A program made the position numbers and the translations under genes. Below are positions 1-8,640 of a DNA stretch of 64,000 nt, piece after piece. Position 1 is the first letter of the stretch. Each line of letters starts with the position of its first letter. The stretch spans positions 54,037 through 118,036 of the forward strand of contig NZ_CAKZNK010000050.1 in the NCBI RefSeq assembly GCF_937129525.1, read 5' to 3'. This DNA comes from an uncultured Chloroflexus sp. (GTDB lineage Bacteria; Chloroflexota; Chloroflexia; Chloroflexales; Chloroflexaceae). The notes below the pieces were generated by a model. That model did not search any database and was not told the origin of the DNA. It saw only the letters and a list, made by a program, of their open reading frames with translations.

Positions 1-334
1 GCAAGATCGCGCCGGCATGCTGGCCGATGGCAGCGATGAAGGCGTAGCGGCCATTGATTCGAGCGGCAGTCGCAGCGCATAAGAGCGTATTGAGACGGGT
101 CGGTAGTTGTGGCGTGGTAGCCGGCGCCACGATCACGATCAGCTCGGCATCGGTCATATCGGCGATGATGTCGGTGAGCAGAGGATCGGGCTGCTCGAAC
201 GGCAACACACCGAGAAATGCGGCGCGCTTGACCGGTGGCAATGCGCCGAGTAACGCGCTGAGCAGCTCTGGCGCCGGATCATCTTCGTCTGCGCTACCGC
301 AAATTCCCAGTGTGAAGAGATAGCCGTCGTGCAT
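1..334 (-). CDS. Partial protein, possibly flavodoxin/NADPH-FMN-reductase-like
   Basis: This is the first 111 codons of a gene that runs off the left edge of the window. The ATG is the first possible start after an in-frame TAA nine bases upstream. The N-terminus (MHDGYLFTLGICGS) is followed by a segment ELIVIVAPATTPQLPTRL and a later YAFIAAIGQ. This alternates strand-helix-strand, as in flavodoxin-like folds, where a strand ends in a phosphate-binding loop. That resemblance is weak and is inference only. It lies 55 bases downstream of the dus gene on the same strand, so the two may be cotranscribed. No strong ribosome binding site precedes the ATG. Confidence 0.6.
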   Translation of the reverse strand, partial: MHDGYLFTLGICGSADEDDPAPELLSALLGALPPVKRAAFLGVLPFEQPDPLLTDIIADMTDAELIVIVAPATTPQLPTRLNTLLCAATAARINGRYAFIAAIGQHAGAIL

Positions 335-389
335 AGTGTGTTATCGTTGCGCCGCTGTGTCTGCCTGAGCGCGGTTGTCGATCCTCCTC

Positions 390-1454
390 TCACCGCATTG
401 CCTGATTCGCAGCCATTGTTGTCGGCGTCGTGACTATCATTTCAAGATAGGGCGCGAAGAAGCGCTCAATTGCGTCACGCGCCGCGTCGAGACGGGTGGC
501 GGTATGCACAGCGACACGCAGATGATTGCTGCCGGGTAGCCCAATGTAAAACTGCCCGATCAATTGCTTGATCTTATTGAGCGCCAGTCGTTCTGGCAAT
601 TCTTCGGCGCAGATGTCCATGTATTCCAGCAGCAGATTGCACTTGTCAGCCGGAGTTGGCTCAAACGGCGCAACGCCGCGGCGCAGATCGGCAATCTGGC
701 GAAAGATCCACGGATTGGCAATCGCGCCTCGCCCGATCATGACACCATCGACGCCATAGTCGCGTAATCGGATCAGTGCATCGCTGGCACTGGTCACATC
801 GCCGCTCCCGATGACCGGAATGGAGACGGCGCGTTTAACTTCAGCAACCCGTGACCAATCGGCCTGCCCTTTGTACCCTTGCTCGCGCGTGCGCGGATGG
901 AGGGCTAAGGCCGACACGCCGGCGGCTTCGGCCCGTTGCGCCGCTTCGATGTAGTTGAGACTCTGCTCGTCCCATCCGGCACGAAACTTGAGCGTCACCG
1001 GAATCTGCACGGCGGCCCGCACGGCGCGCAAAAGCCGCTCCATCTTCGGGAGATCGCGCAGGAGCGCCGAACCATGGCCGCCACCGGTGACTTTGGGTGA
1101 GGGGCAGCCGCAGTTGATGTCGATGATGTCTGCGCCAAGCTGCTCGACCACGCGAGCGGCGTTGGCTACCAGATCGGGATCGTTACCCGAAATCTGCATC
1201 GTCAGTGGGCGCTCTTCGGGCAAGTAGTCAAGCAGGCGATGACGACGAAGCGCTTTCGGGCTGACACTGGCCGCATTGGTCATTTCGGTGCTGACCAGAC
1301 CGCAACCGCCAAGGCGCAGAATCATCCGGCGAAAGATGCTATCGGTGACCCCAGCCATCGGGGCGAGAATGATATTTGGTTCAATACGAATGTGCGCGAC
1401 GTTGTAAGAAGTGGGTAGCCGCGCAATCTCGGCAAAGGTAATCGTTTCGCTCAT
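390..1454 (-). CDS. dus: tRNA-dihydrouridine synthase, DusB-like
   Basis: FMN-dependent enzyme that reduces uridine to dihydrouridine in the D-loop of tRNAs in the cytoplasm. The 354-residue TIM-barrel protein shows the family landmarks: the FMN/substrate start LAPMAGVTDSIFRR, the QISGNDP strand, the catalytic-cysteine loop DINCGCPSPKV, the LKFRAGWDE strand, the HPRTREQGY tRNA-contact loop, and the phosphate-binding VIGSGDV and GVMIGRGA loops. The length is typical. An in-frame ATG three codons upstream overlaps a TATAAT box, so the second ATG (MSETITF) is preferred. The mRNA may be leaderless, because TATAAT lies only seven bases from that ATG. The Dus subgroup (DusB against others) is inferred from the general look of the motifs. 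Confidence 0.95.
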   Translation of the reverse strand: MSETITFAEIARLPTSYNVAHIRIEPNIILAPMAGVTDSIFRRMILRLGGCGLVSTEMTNAASVSPKALRRHRLLDYLPEERPLTMQISGNDPDLVANAARVVEQLGADIIDINCGCPSPKVTGGGHGSALLRDLPKMERLLRAVRAAVQIPVTLKFRAGWDEQSLNYIEAAQRAEAAGVSALALHPRTREQGYKGQADWSRVAEVKRAVSIPVIGSGDVTSASDALIRLRDYGVDGVMIGRGAIANPWIFRQIADLRRGVAPFEPTPADKCNLLLEYMDICAEELPERLALNKIKQLIGQFYIGLPGSNHLRVAVHTATRLDAARDAIERFFAPYLEMIVTTPTTMAANQAMR

Positions 1455-1461
1455 ACTTTCC

Positions 1462-1467
1462 ATTATA
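1462..1467 (-). promoter_or_regulatory. -10 box (TATAAT) abutting the dus start
   Basis: On the minus strand the sequence reads TATAATGGAAAGTATGAG, with the final ATG being the dus start. Seven bases separate the box from the start codon, so a transcript starting at the usual distance would begin at or beside the A of ATG. No convincing -35 hexamer is visible. A nearly identical arrangement precedes the patatin gene at 26876. Confidence 0.5.
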
Positions 1468-1626
1468 CCAGAGAGCGGAGCAAACCCGGCAGTGGGGCGT
1501 TTTACTCACCTGGATGGAAGCATTGTCAGGGGTAATGCGGCGAACAGGTTGTGGCTGGCGAGCGCGGCGGTTGCAACCAATCAGCCGTGTTGCCGCGCCC
1601 AGCCTCGCATAAGGGTTGGTTACCGG

Positions 1627-2712
1627 TCAGTAGCGCAAAATGGCAGCGATGCACTGATGCGCAGAAAGAGAACCATCGGCAAGAAAGACCACCTTGCCGC
1701 CGCGATCGATCACTGTCGCAATGATCTCATCAACCGCATCGTCGAGCGCCTCGGGTGTGGTTGGTTCATCAATGAGGGTTAGCCGAAATCCGCTCTCATC
1801 AACCAGTGCCGGCTGATGGTAGTTCTCTTCTACCAGCAAGCTCATCACGCGACCCTCGCGGGCAAACCGCCAGACCTCGCCAATCGTGGAGGCGTATCGT
1901 TGTCCGCCAATGGCTGCCTCTAGCTCACGCAAGACTTGTTGGCGTCGGTGTTGCAGATTACTTTCAACAATCGGCCAGATCAGTTGTCCCAGATCATGCG
2001 CGCTGGCATTGTCGTAGTTGCCGGTCAGGGTGGCGATAATTGCATCGCTATGCTTGCTGACTTCGCGGAAAAAGGCCAGGTAGCGATCAACGCCGGCTAA
2101 TGCCAGTGGGAGGGGGTCGTCGGCCATAAACGGCGCCAACGCTTCATCGACCTGGCGAAAGAAGATCCGGTGATGCTCATCGCGGTAGGCAGACTGATTG
2201 ATCGCCGGATCGTTGGGAATGCCGCGCGCGCCACCTGGCCCAAGATGAGCCATGGGAAAGCCTCCGGTTTCGACCTCTTGCAACGTTTCGCGAGTGCCTT
2301 CAAACAGGCGAGTTGGCTTCTCGCTCAAGGCCAGCACCCAGTAACGTGGCGCGCGATTCATAGCGTAGACCAGATCGCGGGTGTAGAAGGTTTCATCAAC
2401 GATGACACGCTCTTTCAGGGGGAAGGGTGTCATGTACCACAACGCGGTATCTCGATTAACAAAGATTGCCATGCCGTCGAGGGTGTAACGATAGTCGATG
2501 TCGTTGACTAATAGCTCCAACCGGCGCAAGATCGGTTCCACTGCGCGTTTGTCGTAGGTGTCGATGAGCCGGTTGGTGGCAGTAGTGACCAGATTCTTCA
2601 CCCGGATCGGATCTTGTTTGTTGGCGGGAGAGGTGCGATGCGTCGGCAGGGTAATGGTCAGCGAAGGGTGGCTTCGCAGTGATTGGAGTAATTTCAGATC
2701 GGTGATATTCAT
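1627..2712 (-). CDS. baeRF-family (bacterial archaeo-eukaryotic release-factor-like) protein
   Basis: A 361-residue protein of the bacterial eRF1-like group, some members of which are annotated as ribosome hibernation or rescue factors. The N-terminus (MNITDLKLLQSLRSHPSLTI) and the closing block GGKVVFLADGSLSAHQCIAAILRY-like tail (VVFLADGSL then a terminal ILRY) are characteristic of this group. The middle carries the domain with YWVLALSEKPTRLFEG. The start chosen follows a strong ribosome binding site, AAGGAGGTGA, eight bases upstream; the longer reading frame that adds twelve codons lacks one. It stands alone between dus and a pair of unknown genes. Binding to ribosomes is inferred from the family and not visible in the sequence. 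Confidence 0.8.
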   Translation of the reverse strand: MNITDLKLLQSLRSHPSLTITLPTHRTSPANKQDPIRVKNLVTTATNRLIDTYDKRAVEPILRRLELLVNDIDYRYTLDGMAIFVNRDTALWYMTPFPLKERVIVDETFYTRDLVYAMNRAPRYWVLALSEKPTRLFEGTRETLQEVETGGFPMAHLGPGGARGIPNDPAINQSAYRDEHHRIFFRQVDEALAPFMADDPLPLALAGVDRYLAFFREVSKHSDAIIATLTGNYDNASAHDLGQLIWPIVESNLQHRRQQVLRELEAAIGGQRYASTIGEVWRFAREGRVMSLLVEENYHQPALVDESGFRLTLIDEPTTPEALDDAVDEIIATVIDRGGKVVFLADGSLSAHQCIAAILRY

Positions 2713-2891
2713 TTCAGTCACCTCCTTGTGATATTGCCGGCAGCGCAAACACCTGCGCAGCCAGACTCGCTTGCGGGCAGCATACCATGAAAACGGTTTA
2801 GATTGACGCCGAAACGGGTATCAGCGCTTGCCGGCCGGGGTTTATTTTAGTGGTTGACACCGATGAGTGACCTTGCGCTGCCATCATGCGT

Positions 2892-3314
2892 TCACAACCC
2901 CGCCAGGCGTAACTGCCGTAGCAATGCGCGCACTGCGGGCAAAGTATGATGCGCGCTTACTTCAAACCGGCACATCCGTTCGCCGATGCGAGCTTGAATA
3001 GTGTAGACATAACTGTCCGGGCCCGATTCGATGCAGTGAGGAAGGCGAAAAGGGCGGGTCTGCAACAGAGTGTGATACAGGCGGGTGAATGCGAGCGAAG
3101 CCAGGAAACGCGGACGACGCGCCCGCTTATCGCTGATGACCAGACCATTGCGGTAGATCGTGATCGTATGCGATTGAAACCGCAGGCCGCCGCTGCGGCT
3201 TACCCTGAGCAAGGCCGCGCGTGGCAGCTCTGGTTCAGGCAGCGGCGCAGCGCTGTCAGCAGGATCGCCGGGTTTCCAGCTCTGTCGGGCAAGGGGATCG
3301 ACCGGATCGTTCAT
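2892..3314 (-). CDS. Unknown 140-residue cytoplasmic protein
   Basis: No family was recognised with confidence. The first 30 residues are proline-rich and polar. The rest looks like a small beta-rich domain: LLRVSRSGGLRFQSHTITIY, then SYVYTIQARIGERMCRFEV, and an Arg/Leu helix VRALLRQLRLAGL at the end. The order 'RSGG strand ... YxY strand ... closing helix' loosely recalls the emfourin-type inhibitors of M4 peptidases, and an M4 peptidase gene lies 1.7 kb upstream on the same strand. This is only a resemblance. Its ATG overlaps the stop of the preceding gene (ATGA), so the two are translationally coupled. Confidence 0.7.
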   Translation of the reverse strand: MNDPVDPLARQSWKPGDPADSAAPLPEPELPRAALLRVSRSGGLRFQSHTITIYRNGLVISDKRARRPRFLASLAFTRLYHTLLQTRPFRLPHCIESGPDSYVYTIQARIGERMCRFEVSAHHTLPAVRALLRQLRLAGL

Positions 3315-3916
3315 GGTGCCTCCACCGAAGCAATAATGCGCGCGAACGTGTCGGTAAGTCGATCAAATTCATCGGCTGGCGCGGCCAGGGTAAGGTAGAA
3401 CGAGTGATTGGCTGTGACGAAAATGTATTCGCGCGCCCTCACCACGACCGGTAGCGCCGGACGGCGCGGCTCGTCAATCGGTTGCACGACATAGGCAAAA
3501 TCGCTGACAATTGCCCGTGTTCCTGCCACTGTCGTCTCGGTTTCACTCAAGAAGTGGTACGCCGTGAGCAGGCTGCGCTCTTCAACCCGGCGGTCAAGCA
3601 ATGCCTGCAAGGTGGGGGGATTGTTTGGATCAATGTCGCGTTGTTCTACGCTCAACGTGGTTTTAAACAAGCTGACTGTCTGCGGATCTTCGACTTTGAG
3701 TAGCAGATCGCTGAGCGAGTCGACACTCACCCACCGGGCAGGGTAAGCCAGGCTCAGGCTGTTGTCAGGGCTGCTAAACGGGCGTGTCGCCGTTTCGGTG
3801 CGCCACATCAGTAACGTGCCGGCCAGCAGCGCCAGCGCCGTGATCAGGGCCACTCCCAGGTCTTTATTCCAGAGTCGCAACCGCCAGACTTGTTCGTTGC
3901 CAACTCGACCGATCAT
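3311..3916 (-). CDS. Membrane-anchored unknown protein, PsbP/DUF1795-like extracellular domain
   Basis: A 201-residue protein with a short basic cytoplasmic start, one transmembrane segment at about residues 20-40 (LGVALITALALLAGTLLMW), and an outside domain. That domain begins with FSSPDNSLSLAYPARWV, has a central LDRRVEERSLLTAYHFLSETETTVAGTRA, and ends with FYLTLAAPADEFDRLTDTFARIIASV. The 'YPARW ... ITVAG.RA ... FD.i..S' layout is common to PsbP-like/DUF1795 lipoprotein domains. The function is unknown. It is translationally coupled to the 140-residue gene downstream. The ribosome binding site is AGGAGGT just before the ATG. Confidence 0.7.
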   Translation of the reverse strand: MIGRVGNEQVWRLRLWNKDLGVALITALALLAGTLLMWRTETATRPFSSPDNSLSLAYPARWVSVDSLSDLLLKVEDPQTVSLFKTTLSVEQRDIDPNNPPTLQALLDRRVEERSLLTAYHFLSETETTVAGTRAIVSDFAYVVQPIDEPRRPALPVVVRAREYIFVTANHSFYLTLAAPADEFDRLTDTFARIIASVEAP

Positions 3917-3991
3917 CCTGACCTCCTGCCGCGAGGATCAACGTTTGTGAACAATGCGTAGCGCTGGCTATACGGTATCTGCGCTTTCGTT

Positions 3992-4924
3992 TCAAGGAGA
4001 GCGCTGTAGTGTGACCGAGATACTGCGACGGATCAATCCGATCAGCGTCAGGTAGGCCAGCACTGCTACTGCCACTCCCAACCACAAAGAGCGCCATGGA
4101 TCGACCGTTAGACCAACAGCGCTCACTTCAGCGATGAACCAGCTCACCAACCCGTTGAGCGCTGCGATGATCGCAAACCCGAGCGGAACAAACCAGAGCG
4201 GACGATGGCTGAATTTCGCTTCGGCCATGACATAGCCCATCAAGCCGCCAAAACTGGCCTGGGCAAGCGCCGTGGTCGCGGTCGCAATCACGCCAGCGGT
4301 CAAGACAATCCCTTCGCTGGCCAGGATGTAACGCAAGTTCAGCAGCGTGGCAACTCCCAGTCCGGCGACCGTTCCGTAGACAATCCCGTCCATTCGTTCG
4401 TCAAATTCAGGCGTCGCGTAAACAATTGCTCGCACCGCCACATAAGCGATAACCTGGCGCAGCGGCCCCAGAATGCAGAGCGCGGCCAGTAGTGAGGTGG
4501 TTGTATCGAAGGTTGACCACGCGCTCAGACGCCACCACTCTTCGACGGCGCGCCGCCCAATCACATCGGTAAGGAAGAGCGCAGTCAGCAAGACGGCAAT
4601 AATGCCTCGTTTCGGTTCAGGTTCGAGTCGATCTTGTTGGTAGAAGAAGATAAGCCAGAGCGCTGCCGGCAAGACCGACAGCACAATGCCAGCGAGGAAT
4701 AGGGGCAGGCCGCTGAGCGGGCCGATGACATTGCCCAAACCGGCCAGCGCCGCGCTCAACGCTGCCATACCGATAATCTGGATCAAACCTGCCTGCCAGA
4801 AACCGCGATGCGGTTTGTTAACGATCGCGTAATGGCGCGCGCAGTAGATGCGTCCACCGAGAATGTGGTAAGGGGGCGATTGAGGCTGGTGACAGATACA
4901 ACACTCGAAGCGTTCGTCGTTCAT
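3992..4924 (-). CDS. PrsW-like integral membrane protein lacking protease motifs
   Basis: A 310-residue protein with a zinc-ribbon/LIM-like N-terminus (CCICHQP, then YCARHY) and about eight hydrophobic segments. The core resembles the PrsW intramembrane protease family: a segment ending FYQQDRLEPEPK, then DERMDGIVYGTVAGLGVA. In true PrsW proteins the expected motifs are a paired glutamate (EExxK), an EN after the 'GLGFA' helix, and a histidine in a later helix. Here they read LRQVIAY, LLNLRY and TALAQASFGG, so none of the three is present. It is therefore probably not proteolytic. No clear ribosome binding site precedes the ATG. It lies between the M4 peptidase and the coupled unknown genes. 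Confidence 0.75.
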   Translation of the reverse strand: MNDERFECCICHQPQSPPYHILGGRIYCARHYAIVNKPHRGFWQAGLIQIIGMAALSAALAGLGNVIGPLSGLPLFLAGIVLSVLPAALWLIFFYQQDRLEPEPKRGIIAVLLTALFLTDVIGRRAVEEWWRLSAWSTFDTTTSLLAALCILGPLRQVIAYVAVRAIVYATPEFDERMDGIVYGTVAGLGVATLLNLRYILASEGIVLTAGVIATATTALAQASFGGLMGYVMAEAKFSHRPLWFVPLGFAIIAALNGLVSWFIAEVSAVGLTVDPWRSLWLGVAVAVLAYLTLIGLIRRSISVTLQRSP

Positions 4925-4968
4925 GGTTTGTACCGGTAGCGTGTAGGGGCACTACACCCTCTAATCAA

Positions 4969-7563
4969 TTACGGACGAGATCGGCGCATCTGCGCATCGA
5001 GTCGATACGGATTGGTGGCTGTGGCCGGGATTCGTAACTCACCATCTGACAAGATGGTGCGATAACCACGCGCCACAACGATCACACTGTAACTCTGCCC
5101 ACGTGGAACCGGTTGTTCGGTGCGAAAACCACCGCTATCGTCGGCAACAGCCATCGTCAGCACCTCATCGGGGGTGAGAGTGTCATCGGCGGCAGCCTGG
5201 CGGGTGGTTAAACCCGGTCGCAGAATGAAGACCTGAGCGCCGCGTATACCGCGTCCGCTATCGGCATCGCTAACCGTGCCTTGCAGGAAGACAAGATCGT
5301 TGTTTGCCGGCGGTGTCGTTGGCGCCGCGCCGGTTGTGCATGCGATCAGCGCAACATCATCAACAAACATACTGCTGACGTTACCGCGCGGATTTTCCGC
5401 CGCAAAGAGCAAACGGATTGTTTTGCCAGCATATTGGCTCAGGTCGGCGCGCCGGTCACGCCACCTGTCATCACCATCGCTCGACTGAATCTGCTCGACT
5501 GTGGTTAACGGATTCGCGCGGGTATCGGCGATGACAACTGAGAAGATCGCCTCACCGGCGAAGAGGCCGGCAATTCCGCTCAGTTCGAAATGAACGAGGC
5601 GTGAATACCGCAGTTCGACCCCGGTGGCGTTGGCCGGAATCCGCACATCTTGATAGATGTACTGCAAGCTCTCTTGATCGGTGCCACCCAGCCAGGCGCT
5701 ACGCTTGCCGCTGCGCGGCAACTCGGTATCGATCAATGATGCATCCAGGTTAGTCACCTGTTGCCAACCGGCATCGGCTTCAAAACCGCCATTGACGATC
5801 AGATCGCTGCATCCAGGCGGAATATTCTGCGCAGCAGGCGGCAGTGGTGATGGCTCAGGCAACGTATCCGGTGGTTGAGTAACCGGTCCGCCGGGAATCG
5901 CCGTACTGGTGATCCCGACTGCGGCGAACGCTTTGCGCGCGGCTTCGACTTCAGTCGGGCCATAAAGATCGGCGGCAGCGCGAGCGGTAGCGGCGGCGGC
6001 ATCGGCGAAATTACTGTCTGGGGTAAGGTATTGGGTCAGGGCGCGGTAGTAAATCTGTTCTACCCGTTCGCGTCCGATCTGTTGCGCCAACAGGTACGCC
6101 GCGTGATTGGGAATGCCGCTATTGATATGGACACCGCCGTTGTCTGTGCGACGGGAATTTGGCAGATTAGCGTATTCTTGCATTGTGGCCGGCTGCCCAA
6201 TGCTACTCAACGGATTACGCGCATCGTAACGACCACCGAGGGTTGGATCAGCGAGGCTGCGCAGATGGTTAACCGGATATGGCGGCGATTTGACGACATC
6301 TTCACCGATGAGCCAGTCATCGCGGTCAATCATCACGGCGAAAACATCGGCATACGACTCGTTAAGCGCACCCGATTGCCCCTCGTAGATCAATTGCGCA
6401 GTTGCATCGATCACTCCATGGGTAAATTCGTGACCGATAACATCAAGGCTATAGGGCAGCGGGCGAAAGAGGCGTCCGCCATCGCCATAGATCATCTGCT
6501 TGAGTTCACCTATCCAGGCCGCGTTTTCGGCATCTTCAGGATCGCTGCCATAACTGACGGTTGAGACCATTGCGCCGCCTCTACCATCGAACGAATCACG
6601 CTGGTGTGTATTGAAGTAGTAATCGTAAACTTTGCCGGCGCCTTCGTGAGCGGCGCGGGCGATGGCATCGCGCGGCAATTCACCCTCTTCGGCGAGCAAA
6701 CGACCGGGCAAGCGGGTGGTATTGTTAGCGGTATAGGTGCGGCGGCGTTTAGCGGCGGCCAGACGGTCAATCGCATGCACCACATTGCCCCGTCGCGCAT
6801 GCACAAAAACGAGCCATTCACCCAGCGGCGCTGTCGTCAGCACACGCACCTGCCAGACAACTATCGCGTGACCATCATCGCGCGCATAGACCATCAGGCG
6901 CGCGCGGTCAGGGAATGGCGTAAACTGCACTCGCTGGCGTTCGGCGGGGTCAAGTTCACTCCAGATATGCGCGAGCGCAATAGTTTGCGCCGCCGCTGGC
7001 GCAATGGCTGGCCGGGGATCGATCTCGATTCCCGGCTCGAAGTGACCATTGACGGCCACGATCTGGTTGGTCGGATCAAGGTGAACAACAAGCTGGCGGC
7101 CAAAGACCGGCAGGCCGGCAGCGATCTGTTCGAAGCGAATATGGCTGAAACCGCGTTGATGGTCAGGTTCAATCGGTAGCGGTCGGAGTTCGGCGGCGAC
7201 GCTACGCAGACCAAAGAGCGCGCGTTCACGGTCAAGAAAACCGCGAGCAATGGCGAGCGGGTTGCCAGTTTCGGCAGCGGTAGGAGTGTAGGGAAGATGA
7301 CCATCAACGGTAGCGGGGGCAAGAAAGGTGGGAATACCATTGCGGGCATCCCAGGCGGCGAGCAAGGGGCCATTGGCGCGCGCGACAAGGGCGCTAAAAG
7401 CGTGATCGGCTGCGGGAGCGACCAGCGCAGGGCGCTGAATCCGTTCAATTGTCGACCAACTGCTCAACCACGGTTGAACCAGCCCGATACCGACAATGAT
7501 GATCGCAACCAGCGCGCCTAATCGGTTGGTTTTTCGTGTGGCCAGCACACCGATCCCTTTCAT
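4969..7563 (-). CDS. Secreted M4 (thermolysin-like) metallopeptidase with C-terminal accessory domains
   Basis: An 864-residue extracellular zinc endopeptidase. A basic start and hydrophobic stretch (LGALVAIIIVGIGLVQPWL) form the signal segment. Next comes an FTP/PepSY-type propeptide (about residues 60-270). The M4 catalytic domain follows, with HEFTH (His378, Glu379, His382) and the third zinc ligand in ALNESYAD (Glu402), exactly 20 residues on as in thermolysin. The later HINSGIPNHAAY holds the catalytic-histidine region. After a Pro-rich linker there is a jelly-roll segment (LIVNGGFEADAGW ... MFVDDVALIACT) and a final carboxypeptidase-regulatory-like beta sandwich (FLQGTVSDADSGRGIRGAQVF). 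Both are typical of substrate or surface binding. The catalytic residues all appear intact. The gene stands between Rex and the PrsW-like gene. Confidence 0.95.
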   Translation of the reverse strand: MKGIGVLATRKTNRLGALVAIIIVGIGLVQPWLSSWSTIERIQRPALVAPAADHAFSALVARANGPLLAAWDARNGIPTFLAPATVDGHLPYTPTAAETGNPLAIARGFLDRERALFGLRSVAAELRPLPIEPDHQRGFSHIRFEQIAAGLPVFGRQLVVHLDPTNQIVAVNGHFEPGIEIDPRPAIAPAAAQTIALAHIWSELDPAERQRVQFTPFPDRARLMVYARDDGHAIVVWQVRVLTTAPLGEWLVFVHARRGNVVHAIDRLAAAKRRRTYTANNTTRLPGRLLAEEGELPRDAIARAAHEGAGKVYDYYFNTHQRDSFDGRGGAMVSTVSYGSDPEDAENAAWIGELKQMIYGDGGRLFRPLPYSLDVIGHEFTHGVIDATAQLIYEGQSGALNESYADVFAVMIDRDDWLIGEDVVKSPPYPVNHLRSLADPTLGGRYDARNPLSSIGQPATMQEYANLPNSRRTDNGGVHINSGIPNHAAYLLAQQIGRERVEQIYYRALTQYLTPDSNFADAAAATARAAADLYGPTEVEAARKAFAAVGITSTAIPGGPVTQPPDTLPEPSPLPPAAQNIPPGCSDLIVNGGFEADAGWQQVTNLDASLIDTELPRSGKRSAWLGGTDQESLQYIYQDVRIPANATGVELRYSRLVHFELSGIAGLFAGEAIFSVVIADTRANPLTTVEQIQSSDGDDRWRDRRADLSQYAGKTIRLLFAAENPRGNVSSMFVDDVALIACTTGAAPTTPPANNDLVFLQGTVSDADSGRGIRGAQVFILRPGLTTRQAAADDTLTPDEVLTMAVADDSGGFRTEQPVPRGQSYSVIVVARGYRTILSDGELRIPATATNPYRLDAQMRRSRP

Positions 7564-7617
7564 GTATGGCGCTGGCTTGCTCCAGATTATGCTGCGCTAC
7601 GGCTCATAGTACCGGCA

Positions 7618-8262
7618 TCAATGCTCAAGTTGCTGATCGCGAGCCAGATAGTAGGTCATGCTTTGGAGGACTGCAACCGGATCGATATACCTGACCCAGA
7701 CATCTTCCGGCACTTGCAAAATCATCGGCGCATAGCTGAGAATGGCGCGCACACCAGATTCGATCAAGACATCAGCGACGCGCTGCGCTTGCAACGCCGG
7801 CACAGCAATGATGGCGAGTTTAATCTGTTTCTCGACGATCACCCACCGCGCATGGGCGAAGTCTTGCACAGTCAGATCACCAATCTTCTGCCCAATCTTC
7901 GCCGGATCAGCGTCAAACAGGGCAACAATCTCAATCCCCTCGGTGCGAAAACCTTCGTAACGCGCAATCGCCTGTCCGAGTAGACCGATACCAACCAGTG
8001 CCACCGGCCAGTGCTGGTTGATACCGAGAATCCGCTCAATGTGCTGCAAGAGCTTTTCGACATCGTAGCCGATGCCTTGCTTGCCAAACTCGCCGAAATA
8101 CGAAAGATCCTTGCGGATTTGGGCGGCTGTGACATTAATGCGCTCGCCCAGTTCTTGTGATGAAACCGAGTGAATGCCCTCTTCGAGCAGATAACGTAGA
8201 CTGCGCGCATAAAGGGGAAGTCGTCGGATTACGACATCAGGTGGTAAATCTGAACGCTCCAC
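7618..8262 (-). CDS. rex: Redox-sensing transcriptional repressor Rex
   Basis: A 214-residue DNA-binding repressor that senses the NADH/NAD+ ratio and usually controls fermentative and respiratory genes. The N-terminal winged helix reads [13 protein letters not shown] ... [33 protein letters not shown]. The Rossmann NAD-binding domain follows with [14 protein letters not shown] and the [14 protein letters not shown] strand, then the C-terminal swapping helix [16 protein letters not shown]. The length is normal. The start is a GTG preceded by GGAGG eight bases upstream. No complete Rex operator was found near it. It is monocistronic between the M4 peptidase gene and the divergently read coaBC. 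Confidence 0.96.
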   Translation of the reverse strand: MERSDLPPDVVIRRLPLYARSLRYLLEEGIHSVSSQELGERINVTAAQIRKDLSYFGEFGKQGIGYDVEKLLQHIERILGINQHWPVALVGIGLLGQAIARYEGFRTEGIEIVALFDADPAKIGQKIGDLTVQDFAHARWVIVEKQIKLAIIAVPALQAQRVADVLIESGVRAILSYAPMILQVPEDVWVRYIDPVAVLQSMTYYLARDQQLEH

Positions 8263-8640
8263 GAAAGTCCTCCATTGGCTCGAGGAGAGTGCCTTCAGCT
8301 ATTCAAGGCTATTTGCCTCAATTCATGCGTAACTCTGGGCTGAATACCTGAGTACAGCGGCGCGGACTTTTGACCTGGCAGTCGGCTTTTTGTGAAGTGT
8401 AGCACTAGCTTGCCGGTTCTGCAAGAGTGTAACCGAGGACATATGTGAATCTTGCGCTTCACGACAGGAACGCAATCGGATTTGCTCATCAATTCTGCTG
8501 GCGTCGCTACAGGCAATTGCTCGTTACCGGTTGGTTGTCAGACAGGCAGCCGGTCACGCATACTGCCGGTCGTGAGACCTCCTCCATTCAGATGTGCTAC
8601 AATGCGCCCGCAGGGAGTCTGCCTGAGCAGTGAGAGGCTT
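8263..8640. other. Divergent spacer between rex and coaBC
   Basis: This 378-base spacer separates two divergent genes. It holds a possible -10 box TACAAT at 8598-8603 for coaBC. There is also a GTGAA/TTCAC inverted pair with an eight-base spacer near 8443-8462; the spacer is too long for a Rex site. No small open frame with a good ribosome binding site is evident. Confidence 0.4.

Noticed and set aside
8443..8462. Rex operator upstream of rex/coaBC
   Set aside because: The GTGAA/TTCAC pair has an eight-base spacer, while Rex sites (TTGTGAA-N4-TTCACAA) have four; half matches only.
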